A stretch of DNA of 64,000 bases from positions 558,001 to 622,000 of the forward strand of contig WHUX01000014.1 in the NCBI GenBank assembly GCA_015179025.1, given 5' to 3'. The notes beneath the pieces were generated by a model. It saw only the letters and a program-made list of their open reading frames with translations, ran no database searches and was not told where the DNA came from. A program made the position numbers and the translations under genes. This DNA is from Terfezia claveryi. Taxonomy: Eukaryota; Ascomycota; Pezizomycetes; Pezizales; Pezizaceae. This document shows, piece by piece, positions 21,396 to 30,773 of this stretch (position 1 is its first letter; each line of letters begins with the position of its first letter).

Positions 21396-22250
21396 ACTTC
21401 CTCACATGACAGGAAGGATCGACCTAGGCTTTCGGCAAGCGTTCGCTACCAGAAGCGAGTCCAGTCTCCCGAGCCCAGTGGAGTAGTGCAACGACTATCC
21501 CGAGCCTAGTAACTAACAAGGAAAGCGCGAACATCTATAGATACTTATTTTTAGTAAATAAAGTCTCAACACCACCGTTACTGTCGTTCCCATTGCCTCC
21601 CAATCTATTCTCCGCTAGTAAAGGGTAGAAGCCACAAGGCCCCCCCTGTCTCGGGTCCTGCCTTACAAAATTTGCACCCGGGTCAACTTTCGGATCGACA
21701 CTTGTAACTTTCCCTTGTCAGTTCTGCAATGTGTGTAATGACCAACGGTTATAACTCGCTATAGGCCAGTAAGGTGAAACATTTAATGTAGTTAATATGC
21801 GATGGCAGGGGGGTGGGGTTAGTTAGGAAATAAGTTTTAACAATCACATATTACTTAGTTATAAGATATTAGATTAGGTATCTGGATATCACGACATTGT
21901 GGTATCTGTGAGAAGCAAGTGACCCTAGGACCTATTATTTTGGGAACGTACAAATTGATTTCGTGGAACTCCTGATGGGCAGCATTGACCAATGATTTCA
22001 GCAGGAGTTCCAATAGCATAAAACTCTTCTGAATGTAGACACCGGCTACTCGCTATTTAATCAATATGATCCTACTAGAGGACGGCAATGGTGTCCTGCA
22101 ACCTCCATACATTCTTTATCTATAGCTCAGCTAGAGCAATTTGTCTTCTTGCAATATGAAACAGTAATTATTTCAAGAGACAGTATAGTTAAATACAACA
22201 ACACATCGGGAAATAGTGCAAGTGTAATTGAAATTATCAAACCGTCATTC

Positions 22251-22343
22251 AGTCTGGTTGGCACCTTCATTGTCAAGTATAGAAACAAATCATTATCTAT
22301 GCTTGACTGTTCATATCTCCGCTTCTGTGGTGCCAACCAGACT
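22251..22343. repeat. 93-bp element with 14-bp perfect inverted repeats
   Basis: AGTCTGGTTGGCAC at 22251-22264 and GTGCCAACCAGACT at 22330-22343 are perfect reverse complements around a 65-bp centre. The core therefore behaves like the terminal inverted repeat of a tiny non-autonomous element. Flanks show only weak similarity to each other. Confidence 0.55.
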
Positions 22344-22389
22344 TCCGTGTCTCCTACCGAGCGGTCATGCAACCAGACTATTCCGTGGT
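22343..22389 (-). repeat. Micro-insert variant with partial duplication
   Basis: TTCCGTGTC (22343-22351) and TTCCGTGGT (22381-22389) flank 29 bases ending in GCAACCAGACTA. This belongs to the GTTGCA rather than GTTGGCA variant, also seen at 44324 and 45954. Confidence 0.5.
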
Positions 22390-23250
22390 GAGCTTTATTC
22401 AAACTCGAGTCGCAATGAATTTAAATCAGGGTCTTGAAAAAAATAAATACCCAGTCTGTACGAGATTAAAGTGCACAATGCCGAGAGATCTTCGACTACA
22501 AGCCCCTCGGAAGAGGCTTCGCCGATAGAGAACAGTAAGCAAGCTTGGACTAGTCTCGATCAGCTTGGACATAATCATGTACACAACACAAGGCTCAATA
22601 GGAACTCATACAGGAACAACCCCAATAGAAGCACGCGATCCCAAGCCTCAACTGGAATTTGGACTTTCAGGATGTAATCATGCTGCTCATCAAGCAGGCT
22701 ACGCGAAAGAGCACAATAGAGGAAAACAAAAAGCCCGGTGTGACGGGTATCGGGAAGAAGGAATGTTGCTGCGGAGGAGATTGGCAGAAAGGTGGAAGAC
22801 AGGGTGGGTGAACGGGAGCATGGAAGGATGGATACCGGGGAAGATAGAGGGAAGGAGAGAAATATTTGAAGAGATGAGGGACAAGGGCCAGCATCCTTCA
22901 CGAAAGAGGTCAAAGGAGGAGGAAAAGGAGGAAAGAGGGGACAACAAGAGGCCTCGCGCCAGTTCTCGATAAGCGGAATGTAGACAGATAGATGCGTTGG
23001 GAATAAGCACAGATTGCTAGTGTCGTGGCTGGGTTATTTTTTGTCATCTTTTTTTGAAGCATGTGTTTGTGTGTCACCTGTCGTTCTTTCTACGTATAGG
23101 TACCGGCATCTGAGATGATTTACTATTACTGGGCTCTTGGTATCCTAGCTCCAGTTTCTTTTTGGCACCCAAGCTTCTTTGCATCAATACAGCATCAAGA
23201 AGCAGTGTGGGTTCGCTGCTTTGGTTTTACATAGTGACACTACTGTATAA
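22385..23250 (+). repeat. Dispersed coiled-coil gene unit, copy D (internally deleted)
   Basis: Upstream sequence of the unit (22385-22715) runs straight into the last third of the gene and its 3' tail to about 23250. TATA block, leader and the first two thirds of the gene are missing. Confidence 0.6.
22577..22972 (+). pseudogene. Deletion-derived chimeric coiled-coil frame, copy D
   Basis: The frame opens at ATG 22577 in former upstream DNA and passes the deletion junction near 22715-22730 without a stop. It then continues as the C-terminal 80 residues of the copy B-type protein (RCDGYREEGMLLRRRLAERW onward) to TAA. The helix block and EQEW motif are absent. The 3' half is nearly identical to 18603-18850 (reverse), so the source was a B-like copy. 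Whether the 131-codon frame is expressed is unknown, as the normal promoter is gone. Confidence 0.55.
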
Positions 23251-23394
23251 TGGGATAGCTCCAACTTCCGGGCAGGACAGCCTGCCCAAGAATGGGTACT
23301 CCTGCGTGGGCTGTCCTCCCAGAAATTGGCCCAATACAAGTATGGTGGTCAGTTAAGGTAGGCTCGCCACTCAACGAAAATTTGAACTGCATCA

Positions 23395-24130
23395 GATCAA
23401 GCTTCTAAATCTCCCTCCATTATTAGATTCTTCAGACGAAAATGAAGAGTTGGATCGAGAAGCTTCACCTGCTCCCTAGACTGCGAAGACCGACGGAACT
23501 GTGAAGACCTACTCCGACGTGTCCAAAAAAGAATACTACTAAAGCTCGCCAAAATATGGTGAAGCTGTATGAACAACAACATAAAATTGAAGTATTTGCT
23601 ATCGGAGTTATTTGTTAGTGTAGATATCCCTCGACAAGAGATACATCTTATTTTATTTTTATTTTATTTTTATTTTTTTATACTCATTACTCCGGTTCGG
23701 TGGAAAAACAGACATGGTACAGATGACCGACGACTCTATTATCTTGTTATGCGAAAACCTCATTCTAATTGCCATGCTTTATTAAGTTATTGGATCGACT
23801 CTATCCAACTCGTGAGCTACTACGCGTTAGATGCACCTAAAAATCGAATTCTAAAGGGATTTAATATTTCTACTTCTGAGTGTGCATGGCCTGGCCTGGT
23901 ATTGCGCTGCAATATATCACACTTCGTGAAGCTGCTCGCCGTACTGCACTTAGTTTATATCCTGAAGTATGTCCTCCTCCGCATTCTGTATTATTTTCCA
24001 CCTAGACTTACACAGAATTCCTGCAAGTGCAAGGGGGAATGCCAAACCCGACAATGCAGCTGTATTAGATCCGATTTATATTGTAGCAGCAGCTGCCATC
24101 CATCGCATGGCTGCTTGAATACTCCATCGA
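23395..24130 (+). pseudogene. Integrase-like protein relic with CXC-type Cys-rich end
   Basis: Broken in three frames. Near 23400-23520 there is LDSSDENEELDREAS. Near 23545-23630 comes MVKLYEQQHKIEVFAIG, then a Lys/Arg block around 23690-23790 with TDDRRLYYLVMRKPHSN. At about 24010-24113 the cysteine array CKCKGECQTRQCSCIR and CSSSCHPSHGCLN is intact. This order (basic helix, DRxxTDxRRL strand region, CXC-like zinc array) is what I recall from the C-terminal part of KRBA2/SCAND3-type integrase domains carried by some DNA elements. The catalytic core is not present. A 30-bp ATTTT-rich tract at 23650-23680 has been inserted. Family assignment is by memory of the motif pattern. Confidence 0.4.
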
Positions 24131-24339
24131 CCAAGATGCACAGTCGCAATTAGACTTGGAAGCAGACTTGGAAGCGGACTTCCCATGCTCCATCGCCGCA
24201 CTCCCCCACGATCTAAGGTAAATTCCATGCACTTTTCTACACAACTCTCTACCATATCGCCTCCAATTGCCTCCTTCTTCCGTCCCCTGCCGAGGTCTAG
24301 TGCAAGCCAGACTACCTTATCTGCACTACCCTGCTTCAA
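24131..24339. other. Intergenic gap between relic and copy E
   Basis: Contains a diverged micro-insert core (GTGCAAGCCAGACTA, 24301-24315). No gene. Confidence 0.35.
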
Positions 24340-24378
24340 GGATATAATGAATCAATTATTCTACTGTAATAATTCTAC

Positions 24379-24411
24379 CTTTCAGAGGGTCGTTAAGTTT
24401 ATAGAACCCCT
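24379..24411 (+). promoter_or_regulatory. TATA block of broken copy E
   Basis: TTTCAGAGGGTCGTTAAG followed by TTTATAGAACCCC; the TATA has one change (TATAGAA) compared with copies A and C. Confidence 0.45.
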
Positions 24412-24654
24412 AAAGACTAGACTTGCTTTTGACCTCACCTGCTTAAGCTTCTACGTTCTGCGAGTAACACCTTAAGTTCCTACAGATTTCTACAGGACTT
24501 CAGACTCCATTATTCCAAACAACCACATTTTTCAAAACCAATCTATTACAGAACCTCGTAGTTCTATATCACAACATCTGCAATATGAACTCTTCCTCAG
24601 CCAGGCCCACTATCCCCACATGCACCTTCCCCGGAGTCTGGCATCTAATACACT

Positions 24655-25057
24655 CCACTAGCAAATACATACTATGGAAGCAGTGGGAGACCGCCACACC
24701 ATACAAGGATGGACCATAGATAGCTGGCTCACGGAAATGCAAATCAAGTTGATAGACAAGAATCGAAGACAAACATTATCAGAAGAAGTAGAGAAGGAAG
24801 TGTCTTAATCACCTGCTACCTTATATGTCAGCTTTTTTAATTCCGTTGATTAAAGACGAGTGGACATATGATCAAGTTGTACACCAAGTAGAATCCTATG
24901 AAACGTCAAAGAAAGACATTGTTATACCACACATAACAAATACACCCCACCAAAAGCAATACACCAGGACGTCCATCCAAGATAAAGGTCTACGCAGGGA
25001 CCGTAATTGACAACAAAAATCAAGTTTTAATCCTAGCAACAATCCAGGTTCCAAACC
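24655..25057 (+). mobile_element. Captured gypsy gag fragment without LTRs
   Basis: It matches, with many differences, the gag region 33484-33900 of the gypsy element further right: the WKQWETATPYKDG-like start, the ISEEVEKEV/SQEVKRR block, LPYMSA, and KDEWTYDQVVHQVESYE. It begins and ends inside gag, lacks LTRs and polypurine tract, and lies precisely between two halves of a coiled-coil gene. Confidence 0.65.
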
Positions 25058-25305
25058 AATTGCAACGGCCAGGATTACAGATCGAAATACTCATGGCCGG
25101 TTGGGCAATCCAAGAATTGCTTACTCATATCCGAGGCCACCCTACACTCTCCAAAGAATTCCTCGAGCTTGCTCGAGAGAATCACAGTCAATCCAGACAC
25201 TGAACTCCGTGAGACAGAACGCCCCTCGATTTCAGGTGTTCCATTCGAAGGTGCCGATCGGGACGACTTTGGAGATGAGGGGGAGCATACTGCTGGCAAT
25301 AAAAT

Positions 25306-26200
25306 TACTAGATTGGGAAAACACGAAGATCAATGGTAAGATACTGAAGTACATTATCGATGTGAGAACAACATACAAATGTCTATCTATCTGATATCGT
25401 ATTTATGGCCCTTATATCAGGGTTCCTAGATCGAGAGTCGAGTAGAATTCTATTCTAGTGTGGACTCAGGAGTAGACTTCCCCGAAGTTAGCCAGGGTCT
25501 ATCTAACCAACCTAACCGAAGTATCAACCCTATTTATATTTACCACATTGACATTTTATACATATCAAAATAATATCAACTATTATTGCACATCAGGGTA
25601 ATTTATTACAGTGCATTCTGAGAGTAGCGTTTAACTCTTTAAATCCATCACATTCAATCTACTATACCATATCATTTGAAATTATTTTACTTAGTTAAAA
25701 TCTACTATCCCCTCTAGCTTATTGAATAATTATAGTCTAGGAAACCCTGGAAAGCTATCTCTGTACATATATCCACTTGGCCTGGATCCTGTTTAATAAA
25801 GCAGCTAGGTCGATAATTTATATTATGATGGAAGCAGATATTGCCTATCAAGCATCACAAATCAACAGAACTGTAGTATAGGTGATCGAGAATCTGTTTA
25901 TCTAGTGCAAATGGAATCTTATAGGAGCCTACTTCCCTGCTAGAGCCAAACCTTTTGGCTCCCCTTCTCCGATTTGAGATCAACAACCAGATGACAACAG
26001 GCTCTGCCAACACTATATGGGGCTAATCCCCGAAGCTGCTGCCCACAGAGATGTTCGACAACGCTATTGCGGCTGTTATTTTACTAGTCATACCACATTC
26101 CGTGAGCGCACCCCAGTCCTAATATTAGTGTGTACGTGCATCCTTACTAACAACGAAACAAACAAAAAGACTACATCAATTTTAGTGCCACTCGTGAATT
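25306..26200. other. AT-rich intergenic
   Basis: No gene recognised. Confidence 0.4.
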
Positions 26201-26234
26201 AAGGAATGCTTGCCAACCAGACTAAAAGGAATGC
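26201..26234 (-). repeat. Micro-insert with perfect 9-bp duplication
   Basis: AAGGAATGC (26201-26209), TTGCCAACCAGACTAA (26210-26225), AAGGAATGC (26226-26234). It lies 30 bp downstream of the stop of the small three-exon gene, in that gene's 3' untranslated region. Confidence 0.75.
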
Positions 26235-26263
26235 ATTCCTTTCTCATACCTAATCAGTCCTAA

Positions 26264-26686
26264 TCACACATTCTCAACATTCTTTTTTGTGTTGGCATCT
26301 GTCATAGTTTTAAGGGTACTATTCATAGCTTTCATATCCTCGACTAAAATCATGAACGCCTTGACATTTGGTTGCATTGGCTGCTCTGGTTTACCAACCA
26401 ATTCTTGCTTCATGAAACCTCCCAAGAGCTAAAATAGACATGTTTACTTAGCAGCAGCAAACGACGCACGGAAAGTATTTTATACTTACGGTACAACTGA
26501 AACTTTTATGTCCCCTTTTATAGTACCTATGTCCTAATAAGAATTGTTAATTTCAAAAACAGTCTCTCGACAAACTAATCATATACCTGAGTTACCTTTG
26601 CATAACCATCCTCTAGATGGCACATAGGGCCTGGCAACGACGTATCGATCTAGATAGTTAGTATATTCCGAAATGGATTTAGCCAT
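26264..26686 (-). CDS. Small three-exon gene, 99 residues
   Basis: Exons on the minus strand are 26686-26596 (91 nt), 26533-26490 (44 nt) and 26428-26264 (165 nt, ending TGA). The introns are 62 bp (GTAACT to TTATTAG) and 61 bp (GTAAGT to ATTTTAG). Removing both gives one uninterrupted frame from ATG to stop; unspliced reading hits stops in every frame. The product starts MAKSISEYTNYLDRYVVARP. Its middle carries a Cys/His pattern C-x2-H-x6-H-x4-C (WLCKGHRYY to HKSFSC, split across exons 1 and 2) that could bind zinc. The C-terminus is Met-rich and probably helical (FMILVEDMKAMN, then STLKTMTDANTKK). Family unknown. Two matched canonical introns and frame closure support a real gene; an upstream exon remains possible. 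Confidence 0.6.
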
Positions 26687-27263
26687 GCTATACCTTTATC
26701 GTAGCCTGGTTACCACAGTTCGTGCTTGTGCTGTTGGCTTCTTGGATTTTGTTAGTATTCCTTCGCCGGGGCTGTGCCCTTACCCTTTGATTGGGGGGAT
26801 AATTAGGGAGTGGAGGAGTTGTCACTTCCGCCGACTCTTACCCGTATTCATTGCAAAACTCTTACCCGTATTCATTGCAAAATCATCTCCCTGACGGTAG
26901 TCTAGTTGGCATAAACCCTCGTTTGCCCCGGAGGAGAGGTGAACGTCCGTAAACGTACAGTAACTATTTTCCCGATGATCCTGGTGTAGAGTGACCAGTT
27001 ATAGTACTTTCGTCCCTATTGCAGATGAAGCTAGCCTCGTAACCATCTCTTTGGGGAGTTACTTGGCGTTGTAACGTGTTTACTAGCCTTTTACGTTATT
27101 AGTAAACAAACATGAACCAATCGAACACGGATTGATTCTAGGAGGCTTGGGAGACAACACCAGACAAGGCAACACATGATCCTGACACATGATCTCACGA
27201 ATGCTACAAAAACATTTGGTACGACGCTACCCTTTGCACCTTAAGCCCCTTCGCTAATTATTA
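26687..27263. other. Intergenic upstream of the small gene
   Basis: Holds a tandem duplication of a 24-bp word ending in GTATTCATTGCAAAA (26840-26882) and a diverged micro-insert (TAGTCTAGTTGGCAT, 26898-26912; flanks CCCTGACGG and CCCCGGAGG agree at 6 of 9). No gene. Confidence 0.35.
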
Positions 27264-27848
27264 GAGAGGTTTTGGTACCCTGTAAGAATGACTGTTACTA
27301 CAGCAACCACCACACACTAATGCAATTGCTGGGTTCATGCTAACGATGTCAATGGATTATCTTTGTGCTTCTTGGCGCTATCTTTAATAACAAATCTCTT
27401 GATAAGGTTAGATTGTTCACTTGGCATTAAAACTTCCCCTATTCGGGTGGAAAAATCATGTTTGTCAAAAAAACGAAATGTTACAACAATCCCCCCCTCC
27501 AGCTGTAGATGCAAAGACCAAGCGCATACACTATACTTCAGGATTGTGGTGCATCGCCATCATCATCATCATCGGAGATATCTGCCACAAGGGTACTAGT
27601 ATACTGAGCTATTATAACTACTTAATACCCCACATGACCATGGTATCCGTAGTTTGGTTGATGGTATCCGCCATATCTGCCATGTTGCATGTAAGTTTGT
27701 TGCACGTTGATGATTACTAAGGGAGATAGCAACAAGAGATATCCATGGAATTTCAAAACCTCTTTTTTTGCACTTGGGTGCTTACCAGGATCTAAGTGTT
27801 GTGACATGGGTTGAGAGTTGTCATTCTTACAAGGGACCAAAACCTCTC
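27264..27848. mobile_element. TA-flanked inverted-repeat element, 585 bp
   Basis: The 29-bp ends GAGAGGTTTTGGTACCCTGT... (27264-27292) and their reverse complement (27820-27848) agree at 27 positions, with TA directly outside both (27262-27263 and 27849-27850). Size and target fit a Tc1/mariner or pogo-type MITE. A minus-strand frame (27622-27840) ends in a Gly/Tyr/His-rich stretch and has GTAAGC and CCTTAG splice-like sites, but there is no catalytic motif, so I do not call it a transposase. Confidence 0.6.
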
Positions 27849-27892
27849 TAATTCCTCGCTCACTTCATGGTGGACTCTGTAGCTCATACCCC

Positions 27893-28434
27893 TACCCTCT
27901 AGTGCCTATTAACGAACAGGGATGGGCTAACGAACACCCTTGTAGCCAAGTGTCTCCAGCCACAATTTATGATATAGTAGGAGCTATGATGAGAAGCTTG
28001 TTCCGGCTTGATACGTAACTATGGAAACAACTACGCTCTACAAGGTGGTTGCCCTCACATCTCGGCAAAATGTACTCCATGCTAAATAACATACCTTCTA
28101 ATATGACCTCCCCGATGACCCCCCTCTTCCCCCTCTACCCTATCCTTAGGCCGAGTAACTTACCAACAAGTAAATAGATACTATGGAGAGCTCAACTAAG
28201 GGTCTATATCTATGTTAGAATAGCTCTTGTAGCAGAAGCTTAATATATGGTGCCAGGGTATAGTTAGAACGAGAGGCACATATCTCTGAAAAATAAGTAA
28301 TTCCGAAAATTCTTATTTAATTAACAAAATCGTCCCCACTTATACCCCACTCAAACCACCTCCTTTCGAAGTCGCCTTCCTAGCATCCTTAACTACTATG
28401 GTAAGGTCTCCAATAGAACTAGAAACACTGATAC
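27893..28434 (+). repeat. Left arm of a long inverted-repeat element (outer part)
   Basis: This stretch is repeated in reverse complement at about 43430-43958, by eye at roughly 90 percent identity with small indels. Shared landmarks are ACGAACAGGGATGGGCTAAC, AGCTTGTTCCGGCTTGAT and CCAATAGAACTAGAA. The inner end of this arm continues after the copia insertion at 42719-42776. Confidence 0.75.
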
Positions 28435-28725
28435 TGTAGGAAATACTCTCACGTGGCATAAGCCGATATCACGGGAAATGCAGGATATCCCAAAATGGCA
28501 AATTGGGCGGAACAGGGTATGAAGCCAGGGTCCGAATATGGCAAATTGGGCAAAGACCGCGAAGGATAAAAGAGCCGGAAAGTACGCGGGAAAACATCTC
28601 TTTTGTAGTAGAGCACTAGGACCATAGCAATAAGTCTATAGCGATATCTAGATATCTCTCCTCTTTGAATATACACGATCAATTATCTTCACGATTCCTC
28701 CGCTGCATAACCTCGTAAAATTACA
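28435..28725 (+). repeat. Copia 1, 5' LTR
   Basis: Begins TGTAGGAAATACTC and ends CGTAAAATTACA. It contains two copies of TGGCAAATTGGGC about 43 bp apart (near 28496 and 28539), also kept in the 3' LTR. No perfect TATA box was noted. Confidence 0.85.
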
Positions 28726-28744
28726 GGTTATGAGCCCGGCGCTC
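28726..28744 (+). promoter_or_regulatory. Copia 1 primer-binding site, initiator tRNA-Met anticodon arm
   Basis: GGTTATGAGCCC directly follows the 5' LTR. It is complementary to the anticodon arm of eukaryotic initiator tRNA-Met (GGGCTCATAACC), not to a tRNA 3' end. Priming by an internal tRNA-Met half is the known mode of Drosophila copia. Confidence 0.7.
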
Positions 28745-28871
28745 AAGGCAAAAGCAATAAGAACATAGACAGTTGAGATATCTGTGGTACCAACCCAGTA
28801 ACACTGCCGTTCAAAAAGCACAAGCCCAAAGCCGTGGCCGCCCTACAAGGAAACCCTACGAAATCCTGCGT

Positions 28872-29294
28872 ATGCCTACACACCGATCCTGGTCCAAAAA
28901 GATCAATCGCAAAAATAAATCACTCTTCAAGAACCTTCTCGACCAAAACGCAAGCAACACTTCAAAACGAGTTGCGCAAATTGCCACCGATACTGAGCGA
29001 AGGTTAAGAGAGATCCGCGAACAAGATCCAGTTGAAACCCAAAGACACCTTAGATCGTGCGGATACCATTACGATCTAACCGTCAGAAGATTTGGACCAC
29101 CAAGAACGTGCGAAGAGCCACCAAGCAAGCAAGCAACGAAAGGAACCCAAGAAGAAGAAGGAAATCATCAAGAGCTCGGAAATCTCTTAACCGACCTTGA
29201 TACCCAAGAAGCAGAAACATCTCTACTAGACAGAGGAATCCAGTACGAGGACAAATTAATAAGCTTCGACCAAATACACCCAGCACTCATCTAA
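28872..29294 (+). CDS. Copia 1 leader ORF abutting gag
   Basis: Open from ATG 28872 (the open frame begins earlier, at about 28761, without ATG) to TAA 29292-29294, which is followed at once by ATG of the gag frame. The 140-residue product is charged and helical, with KKINRKNKSLFKNLLDQN, ERRLREIREQDP and an acidic end; no retroviral domain is visible. The TAA|ATG junction could allow reinitiation at gag. It may instead be the true N-terminal part of Gag split by a mutation. It is open although the rest of the element is full of stops. Confidence 0.4.
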   Translation: MPTHRSWSKKINRKNKSLFKNLLDQNASNTSKRVAQIATDTERRLREIREQDPVETQRHLRSCGYHYDLTVRRFGPPRTCEEPPSKQATKGTQEEEGNHQELGNLLTDLDTQEAETSLLDRGIQYEDKLISFDQIHPALI

Positions 29295-30768
29295 ATGAGC
29301 AGCACAGCAGGACCTGCCCCAGAAACTGAATCAGAATACGAAGTCGAATATCCAGATCTCCTAGCCAACATTCAGATCCAACGAAGAAGAAGGCAAAGGG
29401 CAAGAACTCCACTTCCTCCACCACCCGACTCACCAATACCTCCTCCAGTAACTATGTCCAAAGAACGATCAATTCCAAAGATCGAGCCCAAGCTTAGTAG
29501 ACAACAGGACTATGCTCAGTGGATATTATCCATCGAGTAAACGCTTAGCAGCTATGAGCACAAAGATGAGACAATATGGGAAATCGTCACTGGAGATGTC
29601 CTAGATCCAGATCCTACAGCTACCGGAAAAGCCAGGGATACAGATGTTAAAGCCTGGAAGAAAGACAACAACTTCGCAATCCTTATGATGAAAAGGAATT
29701 GCGAGAAAGAAGTTGTAGATATCATCGGACTAGCCAGAACAGCTAACGAAGCCTATAAAGAGCTGAAGGCAAAATTCGAAGGCAAGACTGTCACTACACT
29801 CGGAGCTCTACTTATTGGAGTTATCAAACTCAGCTATGATGATAAAAATAGTTCAATCGAAGAACATATTAGCAAGTTTGATAAAAAATGGGGATTCATA
29901 AGATCTATGCTGGGAGGAATGATCCTAGATGACCTCAAAGAATTCGGAACAATATTGACAGGCTTAAGCAAAAATGACTAGGCCAAAGGAACGTTTCTGC
30001 TAGCTACTCTTCCGCCCTACTACAATACTCTCATCGAAAATATCCAAATGAAGAGTGGACTTACTTACGGCGATATTACTATACATCTCAAAACATATGT
30101 CCTAGGCAGGTAAAAGGGGAAAAGGAGAGGAGATAATGCTGGAGATTTAGTACAAAACCCAGTAGTGCTCAAGACAGGAGCTGGCAGGGGATGGATCAAG
30201 GAGATAATGGCAAAAGATGCGACTACTACATCAGCAAAGAATGGAAAGGGCTAAACCATACAGAATCTGAGTGCTTTACCAAAAAGTATGAAAAGAAAAA
30301 GGTCAAGAAGGCTAAAAAGAAAGACTCCGACAATGAAGAATCTGATGAAGAAGGAGTCACTATCAAGGTTGTTCGGATTGGAAAAACTAGGGTAGGATGT
30401 GAAGGATGTTATGAGTATAACATTGCAGCCACCCACTATACGACTAACGAATATGACCAACTTACCGATGTCCAACACAACCTCAGTATTAAGGTATCCG
30501 CCCATAATCAGACTGAGTCCATTTGCCACACTATAGGAACTCTAGTATTTAGATATAATGGCCACAATATCCGCCATGAGTAATGCTTATATGACCCTAT
30601 ATATAGCAATATCATCAGCAGCCTTCGAATGCCAGAGGACTTTGTTATGCAAGGAAAGAAGGGCAAGTTAGAGCTAAAAACAGGAAGGAAAATACTCTAT
30701 AAAATGGATCGAGATATCAATGGGATGTGGATTAAGTCTGAAAATGCAGTCAAAAACTGGAAGAGAGT
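29295..30768 (+). pseudogene. Copia 1 gag and protease region
   Basis: Broken frames. The start is disordered and Pro/Arg-rich (RRRRQRARTPLPPPPDS). A UBN2/retrotran_gag-type helical domain follows (near 29540-30110, with EAYKELKAKFEGKTVTTLG and EEHISKFDKKW). Near 30215-30275 is a zinc-knuckle remnant, CDYY to NHTESEC, in which the second cysteine reads Tyr, as expected from TGC to TAC. At about 30590-30768 the frame resembles the region before the integrase (KGKLELKTGRKILYKM). In-frame stops include TAA, TAG and TGA. The gypsy TSD follows at 30769. Confidence 0.7.
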
Positions 30769-30773
30769 AGGAA

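Larger units (their letters stand above)
21206..22384. other. Intergenic with micro-insert pairs
   Basis: No gene. It holds the micro-insert core at 21249-21263 (one mismatch) and inverted core pairs at 21351-21395 and 22251-22343. Overlapping frames at 22127-22437 are chance frames over these repeats. Confidence 0.4.
24340..25305 (+). pseudogene. Dispersed coiled-coil gene, broken copy E
   Basis: The unit promoter and leader (24379-24580) lead into a damaged start; the original ATG context is lost, but an ATG remains at 24584 before NSSSARPTIPTCTFPGVWH. The frame is cut near 24655 by about 400 bp of gypsy gag sequence and resumes at about 25058 with the counterpart of IATARIHIETLMAGWAI. It then runs with frameshifts as far as the acidic linker (EHTAGN) at about 25304, just before the EQEW motif. 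The coiled coil and tail are missing. Confidence 0.65.

Noticed and set aside
27622..27840. Frame with Gly/Tyr/His-rich end and splice-like sites inside the 27264 MITE
   Set aside because: The intron length is a multiple of three and its retention leaves the frame open, so splicing is not demanded; no known domain.
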